Of a DNA stretch of 33,182 nt, positions 16,439-24,641 are shown in pieces (position 1 is the stretch's first letter; the number at the start of each line of letters is the position of its first letter). This stretch comes from an uncultured Acidimicrobiales bacterium (GTDB lineage Bacteria > Actinomycetota > Acidimicrobiia > Acidimicrobiales > SZUA-35), in contig CALHFG010000135.1 of the NCBI GenBank assembly GCA_938029215.1, positions 1 to 33,182 of the forward strand, read 5' to 3'. Below the pieces are notes generated by a model. The model was not told the origin of the DNA and did not search any database. It saw only the letters and a list, made by a program, of their open reading frames with translations. A program made the translations under genes and the position numbers.

Positions 16439-17805
16439 TTCAGGAATCCTTCGTAATTTCGCTGCATGAGCTGGCTGTCGATCTGCTTAAGCAGTTCGAG
16501 GGAAACACCCACCCCGATGAGGATGGAGATGCCGCTAAAGCCAACGAGGCCGGCAGTAGCCGCTCCTCCTAGGTACCACGCCAGCATGGCAGAAGGAATA
16601 AGTGCGACCAAACCTAGGAAAATTGCTCCCGGCAGCGTGATCCGGTTGAGAATCTTCGCAAGGTGAGCCTCGGTCTGTGCTCCCGGGCGAATTCCGGGGA
16701 TAAAGCCGCCCTGCTTCTTGAGGTCATCCGCCCGGCGAATGGGGTCGAATGCGATGGAGTTGTAGAAATAGGCGAACCCGATGATCAGGAAACCGAACAG
16801 CAGGATGTAACCCAGGTTGGTTGGGTCGAACAAGTTGCTGTTCACCCAGTTGCGCACATGGTCACCCCAGGTCCAGGTCTCCTGATTTGGATTACCGGAG
16901 GTCGGCAGCACGTTGACCAGAAGGGAGGGCAACTGCAGAAGCGACGAGGCGAAAATGACCGGGATAACACCGGCCTGGTTGACCTTCAGCGGGATGTAGG
17001 TGTTGTTGCCACCCATGACGCGGCGGCCGACTTGACGCTTGGGGAAGTTGACCGGAATCCGACGCTGACCCTGTTCGACGAACACGATTGCGATGATGAG
17101 CAGCGAGAGGAGAATGAGCGCCACGGCGATCACGCCATAACGGGTGAGCGCGCTGCTTTCACCTGCGGCCCACAGCTGGATTGCGGTAGCGGGAAGGGCC
17201 GCGACAACCGAAGCGAAAATGATGATCGACATGCCGTTGCCGATGCCCTTCTGAGTGATGAGCTCACCAAGCCACATCACGACCGCGGTACCCACGGTGA
17301 TACAGGTGACGGCAAGGAAGATCCGACCTGCGCCGCCGTTGGGGAAGATATCGATGCCGGTTCCGACGCCGAAGAACTGCTCGGGGCTGCGGTTGACGAG
17401 GAAGACGATGCCCGTGGATTGAACGAGCGCCAACACCACGGTGATGTACCGCGTCCACTGGGTGATCTTGGCCTGACCCACGGCGCCCTGACTGGACCAC
17501 TCCTCCAACTTGGGGATCGCCACCGTGAGGATCTGGATGATGATGCTGGCGGTGATGTACGGCAGGATGCCAAGGCTGAAGAAGCTCAGGTTGGCGATGC
17601 CGCCACCCGACAGCAGGTTCAAATACCCGAAGATGCCACCGCTGCCGCTGTTGGAGTTGTCACGTAGCAACTGCAGCTGATCGAGATCGACGCCGGGCGA
17701 GGGAATCTGTGCGCCCAGTCGATAGATGCCGACGATGAAGATCGTGAACAGGATCTTCTTGCGGAGTTCAGGGGTACGCAGGACGTTTCTAATCGTGGCA
17801 AGCAC
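16435..17805 (-). CDS. secY: preprotein translocase subunit SecY
   Basis: SecY is the channel subunit of the Sec translocon. The 456-residue protein has the N-terminal LRTPELRKKILFTIFIVGIY segment, ten hydrophobic helices and the GQGQRRIPVNFPKRQ-like loop (VEQGQRRIPVNFPKRQVG). It also has the conserved cytoplasmic PGIRPGAQTEAHL loop and ends QLMQRNYEGFLK. The start is GTG 17805, chosen by alignment with family N-termini. In the classical order it directly follows rplO. Here about four kilobases of unrelated genes separate them, so it must rely on a nearer promoter or on read-through from the small membrane gene and the EamA gene. Confidence 0.98.
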   Translation of the reverse strand: MLATIRNVLRTPELRKKILFTIFIVGIYRLGAQIPSPGVDLDQLQLLRDNSNSGSGGIFGYLNLLSGGGIANLSFFSLGILPYITASIIIQILTVAIPKLEEWSSQGAVGQAKITQWTRYITVVLALVQSTGIVFLVNRSPEQFFGVGTGIDIFPNGGAGRIFLAVTCITVGTAVVMWLGELITQKGIGNGMSIIIFASVVAALPATAIQLWAAGESSALTRYGVIAVALILLSLLIIAIVFVEQGQRRIPVNFPKRQVGRRVMGGNNTYIPLKVNQAGVIPVIFASSLLQLPSLLVNVLPTSGNPNQETWTWGDHVRNWVNSNLFDPTNLGYILLFGFLIIGFAYFYNSIAFDPIRRADDLKKQGGFIPGIRPGAQTEAHLAKILNRITLPGAIFLGLVALIPSAMLAWYLGGAATAGLVGFSGISILIGVGVSLELLKQIDSQLMQRNYEGFLK

Positions 17806-17890
17806 CCGCCTAGGTTAGGCCGTTTCGCCGCGAATTTGACGGCACGCGCAGCGACAATCGGGTGACAACCCCTGGCGCGCCTGGGCTGGA

Positions 17891-18187
17891 TTACTCGTGG
17901 GCCTCGGCCTGGAGTCCGTACAGGACCCCGCCGACGAGGAATCCGAATCCCCCACCCAGCCAGAAAGACATGAACGCACCCAACCCAATCGCTCCCAGGA
18001 CATCGCCCCGGTAGAGATACATTGCGCCGGCGATAAGGGCGAATGTAAGCAGAATTGCACTGGGCAGGGTTCGAGCTTGCAACGCCCCAAAGCTGAGGTT
18101 CCCCGACGGTTCGATGGTCTGCTCTGCTTGAGGTCCTGCTGCTCGTGCGGCGTTGGCGTGCTGCTGAAGCGGAATTGTTGCGGTCAT
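17891..18187 (-). CDS. small membrane protein, 98 aa, unknown
   Basis: I do not recognise this family. A polar N-terminus of about 40 residues precedes two hydrophobic helices, LPSAILLTFALIAGAMYLY (about 41-59) and a glycine-rich second helix (about 66-91) joined by the turn RGDVLG. It lies between the EamA transporter (45 bases upstream) and secY (85 bases downstream) on the same strand, so it is probably co-transcribed with one or both. Its composition is typical of a genuine actinobacterial membrane protein. A link to protein secretion is only suggested by position. Confidence 0.7.
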   Translation of the reverse strand: MTATIPLQQHANAARAAGPQAEQTIEPSGNLSFGALQARTLPSAILLTFALIAGAMYLYRGDVLGAIGLGAFMSFWLGGGFGFLVGGVLYGLQAEAHE

Positions 18188-18232
18188 AGAGCCAGCGTCT
18201 CAGGGATGATCTGTCGCTGGTAGGGGCCAAGG

Positions 18233-19084
18233 TCACCTCAGACGATCGCCAAAACCAATCCTGCGGGGCTGGTCGCTCCAAAACGCCCACAACCCGGCTG
18301 CCGCCACGATTGCGCTACCAACAAATGTCAGACCGTCGGGTACGTCTCCGAACACCACGATCTGAAGAATGATCGAAAAGATGATGATCGAATAGCGAAA
18401 AGGTGCGCTGAAGCTCAGGTCGCCGATCCGCACCGTGGCCACGCTCGAGATATATCCGATCGTGAGGAACGTTCCCGCTCCGAGCAGGATCGCCGCCGAG
18501 GCGAGACCCGGACGTTCCCACCCTTCCACGACCGACAGCACCAGTCCCATGACCGTGATGGACAAACCCGTGAGTAACGCAACCACCTGCGTCGGTGCGC
18601 TGTCCTTGATTTGGCGGGTCGCGAGCTCCCGGATGACGATCAGCACCACGGTGAGAAACCCCAGGAGAAACCAGGGGCTGAACGAAGCCGAACCAGGCTT
18701 CACCACGAGCATGACACCAAAGAAGCCGAGGGCCACCGCCGCGACCCGCTGGGTACTAACCGGCTCACGAAGCAGGCGTGCGGCCGCAAAGACCACAACG
18801 ATTGGCACGATCTGTAGCACCGCGGTGAGCTCGGCCAGCGGGAGACGAGTCAGCGCCGTCAAATAGAAAATCGTCCCCAGGGTTTCACAGGCAAGCCGCA
18901 CTGCGATGGGAGCCGAGAAGTGGGTGGCGAGCTGTCCAAGAGTGCCCCTGCGCCAGTTCATGAGCGACAGAACCACACACACCCACACTCCCCGCAGAAA
19001 GATGCTCTCAAAGAGCGGCAGGTCCTCGGCCGCAAGTTTGATGAGCGCGTCGTTCGTCACGTACCCGGCCATTCCGAGGGTCAT
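18233..19084 (-). CDS. EamA/DMT-superfamily transporter
   Basis: This 283-residue integral membrane protein has about ten helices in two EamA repeats, the drug/metabolite transporter fold. Visible family features are GYVTNDALIKLAAEDLP at the start of helix 1, LRGVWVCVVLSLMNW in helix 2, LPLAELTAVLQIVPIVVVFAA in helices 3-4 and RIGDLSFSAPFRYSIIIFS in the second repeat. The substrate cannot be told. The ATG at 19084 leaves little sequence before helix 1, but no conventional upstream in-frame start was found. It is divergent from the 87-residue gene and upstream of the small membrane gene and secY. Confidence 0.92.
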   Translation of the reverse strand: MTLGMAGYVTNDALIKLAAEDLPLFESIFLRGVWVCVVLSLMNWRRGTLGQLATHFSAPIAVRLACETLGTIFYLTALTRLPLAELTAVLQIVPIVVVFAAARLLREPVSTQRVAAVALGFFGVMLVVKPGSASFSPWFLLGFLTVVLIVIRELATRQIKDSAPTQVVALLTGLSITVMGLVLSVVEGWERPGLASAAILLGAGTFLTIGYISSVATVRIGDLSFSAPFRYSIIIFSIILQIVVFGDVPDGLTFVGSAIVAAAGLWAFWSDQPRRIGFGDRLR

Positions 19085-19088
19085 CCAT

Positions 19089-19103
19089 CCTGCGCTGCGC
19101 AGG
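19089..19103 (-). promoter_or_regulatory. perfect inverted repeat at the EamA ribosome-binding site
   Basis: CCTGCGC and GCGCAGG are seven-base complementary arms around one central base, ending four bases before the EamA gene's ATG. As RNA it can fold as a six-pair stem with a CAG loop, and the AGG of the only plausible Shine-Dalgarno lies in the 3' arm. It may be an operator or a translation-limiting hairpin. Confidence 0.35.
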
Positions 19104-19237
19104 TTGTCCGCGTTCGAAGTCAGAACGCGACGGTACTGCGAACAAGGGTTCTTTTGATCGGTTGGAACTCTTTCCCAACATTTGGGGTTACAACTGGTGA
19201 AGCTGATCGCTCAGCACCCGCGAAAGGAATCATCGCC

Positions 19238-19501
19238 ATGACTTCAACCACCGCCAGCCCTGCCGCCCAATCCGTCCGAGCTCTTATCGACAGCGCTCGT
19301 GAAGACATCGACGGCGACTACGTTCCCGTGGCCGACTGCGTGAATCTCCTGCTCGACTGCTACAACGCCGCAGACGACGCAGTCCGCGAAGTCGTCGCAG
19401 GAATTCTGCCGGACTTTTCCCGAGGCAACCTCCGCAAGGCCGACGAGTTTGTGCAAGCCCTCGACACAATTCAGGTCGCCACCCTCGTTACCGAAGACTG
19501 A
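19238..19501 (+). CDS. uncharacterised acidic helical protein, 87 aa
   Basis: I do not recognise this family. The product is acidic and mostly helical, with cysteines near residues 34 and 41 (DCVNLLLDCYN) and a Thr/Ala-rich N-terminus, and no signal peptide or membrane segment. It has an AAAGGA ribosome-binding site nine bases before ATG 19238 and a strong terminator just after its TGA, so it looks like a self-contained monocistronic gene. It lies between the divergent EamA gene and the convergent phoX-like gene, inside the block that separates rplO from secY. Confidence 0.78.
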   Translation: MTSTTASPAAQSVRALIDSAREDIDGDYVPVADCVNLLLDCYNAADDAVREVVAGILPDFSRGNLRKADEFVQALDTIQVATLVTED

Positions 19502-19524
19502 TCTCCCTCACCGTTCCAAAGGAA

Positions 19525-19562
19525 AGAGCCCGGGCTTCACGGCCCGGGCTCTTCGCTTTTTT
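19525..19562 (+). terminator. strong bidirectional terminator
   Basis: A perfect 11-pair stem (AGAGCCCGGGC at 19525-19535 with GCCCGGGCTCT at 19542-19552) has a six-base loop and is followed by a T-run at 19557-19562. It ends the 87-residue gene. Read on the minus strand it follows the phoX-like stop and is trailed by TTTCCTTT, so it probably serves both convergent genes. Confidence 0.9.
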
Positions 19563-19573
19563 ATTCGAGCCGA

Positions 19574-21505
19574 CTACTCGCCCACGACACCGCCATCGTC
19601 GCGCCGGATGACTACGGTTGCCGGACGAGGCCGATTCCCCGGACCATCGGGCCAGCTGCTGCCCGCCGTCGGGTCCTCGGGAGATCCGCTGTCACCGGGA
19701 TGCTGAATGCTGATGAACATGGACGTCCCGTCGGGGGTTTGAGCGACGCCGGTGACCTCGCAATCACCGGGCCCGGTGAGGAATCGTTTCAGTTCCCCCG
19801 TTTCGGTGTTGGCAACGAGCATCTGGTTGTTGGCATCGTCAGGCTGCCCACCATCGGTCTGAATCCACAGGCGTCCACGAGGATCCATCCACAGTCCATC
19901 CGGTGATCCGAATGCCTCCTGGACTGGCACAGTGGATCCATCGGCTCCGTCTCCAGGGCCAGCGATGGCAAAGAACTCCCACCGGAATGTGGTCGACTCG
20001 GGATCGCGTCCGGTTGCGTGGCTCGTCTCGTCCCATCGGATGATGTGGCCCCAGCGGTTTTCGATGCGTGGATTCGCAGCGTTTGCTTTGGTCCGACGGG
20101 TGTTGTTCGTCAGTGTCACAAAGCCTTCGTAGGGCCGATCGGGGTGGACGGCGGTCCATTCCGGACGATCCATCGGGGTGGCTCCATATAGGTCTGCAGC
20201 CAACCGGGTTTTTACGCAGATGTCGCCTTGATCCGCGAACCCCTTGTCCGATGTCAGCGGGCCTCGGCCCGCTTCCAGCGGTTGCCATTGGCCGGTGCCA
20301 TCGCCATTGAACACCGCGGCGTAGAGCGTTCCCTCGTCGAGCGGGCTGCGGCCCGCGTCGATCTCGGTCTTCCACGGCCGCTTGCTGACAAACTTGTACA
20401 GATAGTCGAACCGTTGATCGTCTCCCATATAGACAACCGCTCGACCGCTACGACTGGTCGTCACCGCAGCACCCTCATGCTTGAACCTTCCGAGCGCCGT
20501 CCGCTTCACCGGCGTCGAGTCCGGGTCATACGGGTCAATTTCAACGATCCAGCCAAATCGGTTCGGTTCCTGTGGGTTCAGGTCGGCCCGCCACCGCTCA
20601 TCGGTGCTTGCCCACTGGTATCCGAACCCTTGGCCGCTGACGCCGTAGCGAGCGTTGATCCCCGCCTGCTCAGCCGAGATTCCTTCGGCCGCACCCTCGG
20701 TCTCTTCCCAGAAGTAGCCGTTGAAATTCTCCTCGGTGGTCAGCACCGTCCCCCATGGGGTCATGCCGTTACCACACTGGTTGACCATGCCGACCGGCGT
20801 CATACCCTCCGGGTCAGCGTCGGTCTTTACCAGACGATGCCCGGCTGCGGGCCCAGCGAATGTCATCGGCGTGTTGGGAGTGATCCGACGCGCCCGGTCA
20901 GAGTCGACGGGCGCCCAGTTGCCATCGTCGTCCATTTCAACTTCGACGACGGACAGTCCGTGTGCAGCTTGCTCCTTCAGCGTCTTCTCCGAAGTCCAGT
21001 CGGCATCGCCATCGGGGAACAGCAGGTTGTTGGTTGTGTACTCGTGGTTGATGGCCAGCAGCCCATGACGATTACCGTCCTCGAGCGGGAAGTACTGCAC
21101 TCCGTCATGCCCCATGCCCAATTGCTGCTCCTGATCGGCGGAGCTGTTCGAGGCGTCGCCGACGAATGCCGGACCACCCGGGCGAATGGGATCGCCCCAG
21201 GCGAGGATGGCCTTAGCGTTGTAGCCGGACGGAACGATGACATCGTCGACCGTCGAGGCAGCAATGCTGTCGAAGCCAAGGCTCGGACCGGCCGTCTTGC
21301 CTCCTAACCGCGTGCCAAGGGTCGAGGTAGGACCGGAGGTTGTTTGCGCTCCCGCAACACCGTTTCCGAAGAGCAGGACAGCGGCGGAGGCGAATCCGCC
21401 AGCCAACACTTTCCGTCTCTCCACCGAAGCGTTCAACATGTCTGTCAACGGCGTCGCCGTCATCGGACTTAGGACATCATTCTCAGAATCGTCAAAGGTA
21501 GCCAT
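19574..21505 (-). CDS. PhoX-type (DUF839) alkaline phosphatase, Tat-exported
   Basis: PhoX enzymes hydrolyse phosphomonoesters outside the cytoplasm with Ca2+ and Fe3+. The 643-residue protein has a Tat-like leader (RRK at 30-32, hydrophobic segment to about 46, likely cut near AGA/Q at 53). Family motifs follow: AINHEYTTNN (152-161), CGNGMTPWGTVLTTEEN (245-261) with C245 matching the iron-ligand cysteine, GWIVEIDPYDP, ALGRFKHEGA and YMGDDQRFDYLYKFVS. A two-unit PHO box lies 53 bases upstream. The gene is insulated by terminators on both sides and sits between rplO and secY. No strong Shine-Dalgarno precedes ATG 21505; a second in-frame ATG codes for residue 15. Confidence 0.93.
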   Translation of the reverse strand: MATFDDSENDVLSPMTATPLTDMLNASVERRKVLAGGFASAAVLLFGNGVAGAQTTSGPTSTLGTRLGGKTAGPSLGFDSIAASTVDDVIVPSGYNAKAILAWGDPIRPGGPAFVGDASNSSADQEQQLGMGHDGVQYFPLEDGNRHGLLAINHEYTTNNLLFPDGDADWTSEKTLKEQAAHGLSVVEVEMDDDGNWAPVDSDRARRITPNTPMTFAGPAAGHRLVKTDADPEGMTPVGMVNQCGNGMTPWGTVLTTEENFNGYFWEETEGAAEGISAEQAGINARYGVSGQGFGYQWASTDERWRADLNPQEPNRFGWIVEIDPYDPDSTPVKRTALGRFKHEGAAVTTSRSGRAVVYMGDDQRFDYLYKFVSKRPWKTEIDAGRSPLDEGTLYAAVFNGDGTGQWQPLEAGRGPLTSDKGFADQGDICVKTRLAADLYGATPMDRPEWTAVHPDRPYEGFVTLTNNTRRTKANAANPRIENRWGHIIRWDETSHATGRDPESTTFRWEFFAIAGPGDGADGSTVPVQEAFGSPDGLWMDPRGRLWIQTDGGQPDDANNQMLVANTETGELKRFLTGPGDCEVTGVAQTPDGTSMFISIQHPGDSGSPEDPTAGSSWPDGPGNRPRPATVVIRRDDGGVVGE

Positions 21506-21557
21506 AGGGCGAAACTACTCACCGACACGGGGCCTGCACAAGGATGCACCATCAACA

Positions 21558-21579
21558 ATCAGGTGAACTTTGGGTGACG
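21558..21579 (-). promoter_or_regulatory. PHO box (PhoP operator) upstream of the phoX-like gene
   Basis: On the minus strand two 11-base units stand head to tail: CGTCACCCAAA (21579-21569) and GTTCACCTGAT (21568-21558). The second unit matches the actinobacterial PhoP half-site GTTCACC exactly, and the first keeps TCACC in register. PhoP binds such direct repeats under phosphate limitation. Placement before a phosphatase gene supports the call. Confidence 0.65.
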
Positions 21580-21583
21580 GCTG

Positions 21584-21619
21584 AAAACAACGAAGGCCCG
21601 GGCCTAAGCCCGGACCTTC
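21584..21619 (-). terminator. rho-independent terminator ending the rplO transcription unit
   Basis: On the minus strand GAAGG-x-CCGGGC pairs with GCCCGG-x-CCTTC around a four-base loop (21619-21592), followed by GTTGTTTTC. It lies between rplO and the PHO box, so it separates ribosomal transcription from the phosphatase promoter. Confidence 0.75.
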
Positions 21620-21793
21620 ATCGAGTTCTTACGTTGCCGCCGCGCCAGCAAGGCAGCAAGCGGCGTTTAACGAGGCAGCCCGCAGGCCAGCGAAGCGACC
21701 CGACCGGAGTGAACCCAGATCGAGCCCAGCGAACGGCTGACTACGAGAGCGTTCGCCACGCACCGTTAGAGGCGAGTGGAGCGCAGAAACATA
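21620..21793 (-). other. rplO 3' untranslated region, no gene seen
   Basis: About 170 bases lie between the rplO stop and the terminator. The G+C is high and there are several short CCAGCGAA/GAGCCCAGCGAA-like segments, but I found no convincing ORF, tRNA or extended hairpin. Nothing further can be supported here. Confidence 0.4.
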
Positions 21794-22282
21794 CTACCTA
21801 TTCATGTGCTGGTTGCCGGAAGCGGCAGGGCGCACACTAAAGGGAAGGGGTACCAACTCGACGGTGCCGCCGGCGTTGGTAATCGCTTCCTCGGCGCTCT
21901 TGGAAACAGCGTGAGCCTTTACCGTGAGCGCCTTGTTGATCGGGCCACCGCGGCCGAGCACCTTAATGAGCGCACCCTTGTGAGCCAGACCGGCTTCGAG
22001 AAGGCTCTCAGGTGAGACGTCGGTGAGCTTGGCCTCGACGATGGAATCGAGGTTGATGGCCTGATACTCGACCCGGAACGGGTTCTTGAAACCACGGAGC
22101 TTGGGCAGACGAATCTGCAGCGGAAGCTGCCCACCCTCGAAGCGTGCTGGAATGGTGCCGCGAGCCTTTTGGCCCTTGGTACCACGACCGGCGGTCTTGC
22201 CGGCCTTGCCCGCAATACCGCGAGCCTTGCGCTTCTTGCGATGGGTTGAGCCCTCGGCGGGCTTGAGATCGTGAACCTTCAT
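21794..22282 (-). CDS. rplO: 50S ribosomal protein L15
   Basis: L15 is a late-assembling large-subunit protein. The 162-residue product begins MKVHDLKPAEGSTHRKKRKARG and has the Gly-rich GIAGKAGKTAGRGTKGQKARG segment, RLPKLRGFKNPFRVEYQ and the C-terminal VKAHAVSKSAEEAITNAGGTVELV. A tail of roughly 18 residues (PLPFSVRPAASGNQHMNR) extends past the usual end and is of unknown use. It starts two bases after rpmD. It is the last gene of this spc segment, because secY, its usual partner, is displaced. Confidence 0.98.
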   Translation of the reverse strand: MKVHDLKPAEGSTHRKKRKARGIAGKAGKTAGRGTKGQKARGTIPARFEGGQLPLQIRLPKLRGFKNPFRVEYQAINLDSIVEAKLTDVSPESLLEAGLAHKGALIKVLGRGGPINKALTVKAHAVSKSAEEAITNAGGTVELVPLPFSVRPAASGNQHMNR

Positions 22283-22284
22283 TG

Positions 22285-22464
22285 CTAGACCTCCTCGACC
22301 GTGATCAGGTGGGTAACCCGATGGATCGCACCCCGTGCAACGGGGTTGTCTTCAAGGATGTTGGACTTGCCGATTCCGCGAAGACCGAGAGCGCGCATGG
22401 CACCGCGGGTCTTGGGCTTGGAACCGATGGTCGACTTGACCTGCGTTACTTTGATCTGTGCCAT
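22285..22464 (-). CDS. rpmD: 50S ribosomal protein L30
   Basis: L30 is a 59-residue large-subunit protein here: it begins [15 protein letters not shown] and has TRGAMRALGLRGIGKSNI and RGAIHRVTHLITVEEV at the end. Its ATG shares one base with the TAA of rpsE (TAATG), and its stop is two bases before rplO. Position and sequence are typical. Confidence 0.97.
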   Translation of the reverse strand: MAQIKVTQVKSTIGSKPKTRGAMRALGLRGIGKSNILEDNPVARGAIHRVTHLITVEEV

Positions 22465-23054
22465 TACTGAGCCACCTCTGCAGCACCACGACGACGGGTG
22501 CGTTCGGTCTCGTTGTATGCCTCGAGCAGACCCTTGGGGGTGAACTCAGAAGCGTCGAGCCCACGGAGACGAGCAATCTCGTCGGGACGCATGAGGCTCT
22601 GAAGAGCGTTGATGGTGGCACGAGCGACGTTGATCTGGTTTGCAGATCCGAGGCTCTTGCACAGGACGTCGCGGATGCCAGCCTCTTCGAGGATCTGACG
22701 CGCGGCGCCACCGGCGATAACACCGGTACCGGGGGCGGCTGGCTTCAGCAGGACCTTGCCAGCACCCTGGGTCCCGATCACCGGGTGGGTGATGGTTCCG
22801 CCAGCGAGAGGCACATCGAACTGGAGCTTGCGAGCCTCTTCGGTGCCCTTCTGAATTGCGAGGGGCACCTCCTTGGCCTTGCCGTAGCCCAGGCCAACCC
22901 GGCCGTTCTGGTCACCGAGAACTACCAGTGCGGTAAAGGCGAAACGACGTCCACCCTTGACCACCTTGGCAACACGGTTGATGGTGATGACTCGTGATTC
23001 GCGGCCATCGCCACGATCGTTCCCACGAGGGTTATTTCCTTGGGGTGCAGCCAT
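22464..23054 (-). CDS. rpsE: 30S ribosomal protein S5
   Basis: S5 lines the mRNA entry site and affects decoding accuracy. The 196-residue protein has a short basic extension ([20 protein letters not shown]), the double-stranded RNA-binding fold with [19 protein letters not shown], and the S5 C-terminal domain with [20 protein letters not shown]. It overlaps rplR by one base (TAATG) and rpmD in the same way, so all three are translationally coupled. Confidence 0.98.
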   Translation of the reverse strand: MAAPQGNNPRGNDRGDGRESRVITINRVAKVVKGGRRFAFTALVVLGDQNGRVGLGYGKAKEVPLAIQKGTEEARKLQFDVPLAGGTITHPVIGTQGAGKVLLKPAAPGTGVIAGGAARQILEEAGIRDVLCKSLGSANQINVARATINALQSLMRPDEIARLRGLDASEFTPKGLLEAYNETERTRRRGAAEVAQ

Positions 23055-23407
23055 TAGAACTCCAGTCCTGCTTCACGGGCGGCGTCGGCGAGGGCCGCAA
23101 CACGGCCCTGGTAGCGGTTACCGCCACGATCAAATACAACGGTGGTGACGCCGGCCGCTTTGGCCCGCTCCCCCACCTTGGCGCCGATTGACTTGGCACC
23201 GTCGACGGTGCCTGAGCCTTGGCGGAAGTCAGCTTCGTAGGTGGAACACGCGGCGAGGGTGGTCCCCGTCGAGTCGTCGATCACCTGCACACTGATGTGC
23301 TTGTTGGAACGAAAGACAGCCATACGAGGACGCTCGGTGGTACCGACAACCTTCTTGCGTACTCGGAACTGACGCTTCTTCTTCAGTTGCATCTTCGAGT
23401 TAGCCAC
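23054..23407 (-). CDS. rplR: 50S ribosomal protein L18
   Basis: L18 binds 5S rRNA together with L5. The 117-residue protein begins [22 protein letters not shown] after a GTG start, with [20 protein letters not shown] and the C-terminal [28 protein letters not shown]. The GTG at 23407 has AGG about nine bases before it. An 81-base gap separates it from rplF, wider than most gaps here, and nothing in it is recognisable. Confidence 0.98.
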   Translation of the reverse strand: MANSKMQLKKKRQFRVRKKVVGTTERPRMAVFRSNKHISVQVIDDSTGTTLAACSTYEADFRQGSGTVDGAKSIGAKVGERAKAAGVTTVVFDRGGNRYQGRVAALADAAREAGLEF

Positions 23408-23488
23408 GTTACTTACCTGCTTTCACTGTGGAGACGCAGTCGGCCTTGCGGGTAACGATTGCCGAACAGAAACCTTGGTCGAACAGCA

Positions 23489-24028
23489 TTACTTGCCTGC
23501 CTTTCCGGCCTTACGGATGATCCGCTCGCCGGCGTACATGACACCCTTACCCTTGTAGGGCTCGGGCTTGCGGAGGCTGCGAATTTCAGCAGCTACCTGG
23601 CCAACAGCTTGCTTGTCGACGCCGTTGACGATGATCGTGGTGTTGTCAGGAACGTCGAAGGTGATGCCATCGGGGGCATTCACGTCGATCGTGTGGCTGT
23701 ATCCAAGCGACATTTCGAGCTTGGCCGGACCCTTGGCCAGGGCACGGTAGCCAACGCCGACGATCTTCAGTTCCTTCTTGAACCCGGCGCTGACGCCCTC
23801 GACCATGTTGGCCACGAGCGAACGATTGAGTCCGTGCAAGGCCTTGGTCTGACGTTCCTCGTTGGCCCGGGTCACGGTGACAACATTGTCCTCTTGGGAG
23901 AGGCTCAGAACGTCGGGCAGTGTGAGGGCCAGCGTTCCTTTGGAACCCTTTACCTCAACGTTCTGACCAGCGAGCTTGATTTCGACGCCGCTGGGGACAT
24001 CGATGGGGCTTTTTCCGATTCGAGACAT
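23489..24028 (-). CDS. rplF: 50S ribosomal protein L6
   Basis: L6 sits at the base of the L7/L12 stalk near the sarcin-ricin loop. The 179-residue protein has two similar domains. It begins [19 protein letters not shown] and ends with the signature [50 protein letters not shown] marks the junction. It follows rpsH by nine bases. Confidence 0.98.
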   Translation of the reverse strand: MSRIGKSPIDVPSGVEIKLAGQNVEVKGSKGTLALTLPDVLSLSQEDNVVTVTRANEERQTKALHGLNRSLVANMVEGVSAGFKKELKIVGVGYRALAKGPAKLEMSLGYSHTIDVNAPDGITFDVPDNTTIIVNGVDKQAVGQVAAEIRSLRKPEPYKGKGVMYAGERIIRKAGKAGK

Positions 24029-24037
24029 GTGCTTCTC

Positions 24038-24442
24038 CTACCAGACGTAGCAGAGAACCTCGCCGCCGACCTTGGCCCTGCGGGCTTCACGGTCGGTAAC
24101 AAGTCCCTTGTTGGTGGACAGAACGGCCACGCCGAGACCGCCGTAGACCCGGGGGATCTCGGTGGAAGCGGTGTACACCCGAAGACCGGGCTTGCTTACC
24201 CGCTTGAGTCCGGAAATAACCCGGGCCCGCTCGGGCGAGTACTTCATGGCGATGGTCAGGGTCTTGCCCGGACCTTCGGGGTTTTCAACGGTGGTAAAGG
24301 AGCCGATGTAGCCCTCCTTGTACAGGAGTGCTGCAAGTGACTCTTTGAGCTTGGAGCCCGGCATGGACACCTCATCGTGCATAGCGATGTTGGCGTTGCG
24401 AATGCGGGTCAGCATGTCGGCGATGGGATCGGTCATTGTCAT
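24038..24442 (-). CDS. rpsH: 30S ribosomal protein S8
   Basis: S8 binds helix 21 of 16S rRNA and, in enteric bacteria, represses the spc operon. The 134-residue protein begins [19 protein letters not shown] and ends [17 protein letters not shown]. The first ATG (24442) is chosen over one at 24436 because GGAGG lies eight bases before it. [19 protein letters not shown] is the C-terminal signature. Confidence 0.98.
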   Translation of the reverse strand: MTMTDPIADMLTRIRNANIAMHDEVSMPGSKLKESLAALLYKEGYIGSFTTVENPEGPGKTLTIAMKYSPERARVISGLKRVSKPGLRVYTASTEIPRVYGGLGVAVLSTNKGLVTDREARRAKVGGEVLCYVW

Positions 24443-24455
24443 GGTTGGGTCCTCC

Positions 24456-24641
24456 TCACCAGCTCGCCTTGGTCACACCCGGGATCTCACCGTTGTGTGC
24501 CATCTCACGGAAACAAATACGGCAGAGCCCGAAGCGCTTGTACACACTCTTGGGTCGACCACAGTTCTTGCATCGGGTGTAGGCCCGCACCTTGAACTTC
24601 GGCTTCTTCTGCTGCTTCTCGATCAGTGCTTTCTTGGCCAT
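24456..24641 (-). CDS. rpsN: 30S ribosomal protein S14, zinc type
   Basis: This is the short, 61-residue, zinc-binding S14 (type Z; sometimes rpsZ), with C24, C27, C40 and C43 (CKNC and CRIC). It ends [11 protein letters not shown], as the family does. The long zinc-free form would be about 100 residues. Its ATG shares one base with the rplE stop (TAATG). Confidence 0.98.
   Translation of the reverse strand: MAKKALIEKQQKKPKFKVRAYTRCKNCGRPKSVYKRFGLCRICFREMAHNGEIPGVTKASW

Noticed and set aside
16663..17667. Long plus-strand frame of 334 codons antisense to secY
   Set aside because: It is very rich in Asp, Gly and His from complementing membrane-helix codons and has no family signature.
21706..21715. 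T-arm-like GGGTTCACTCC on the minus strand in the rplO 3' region
   Set aside because: No acceptor stem, D-arm or anticodon arm could be built around it, so it is not a tRNA.
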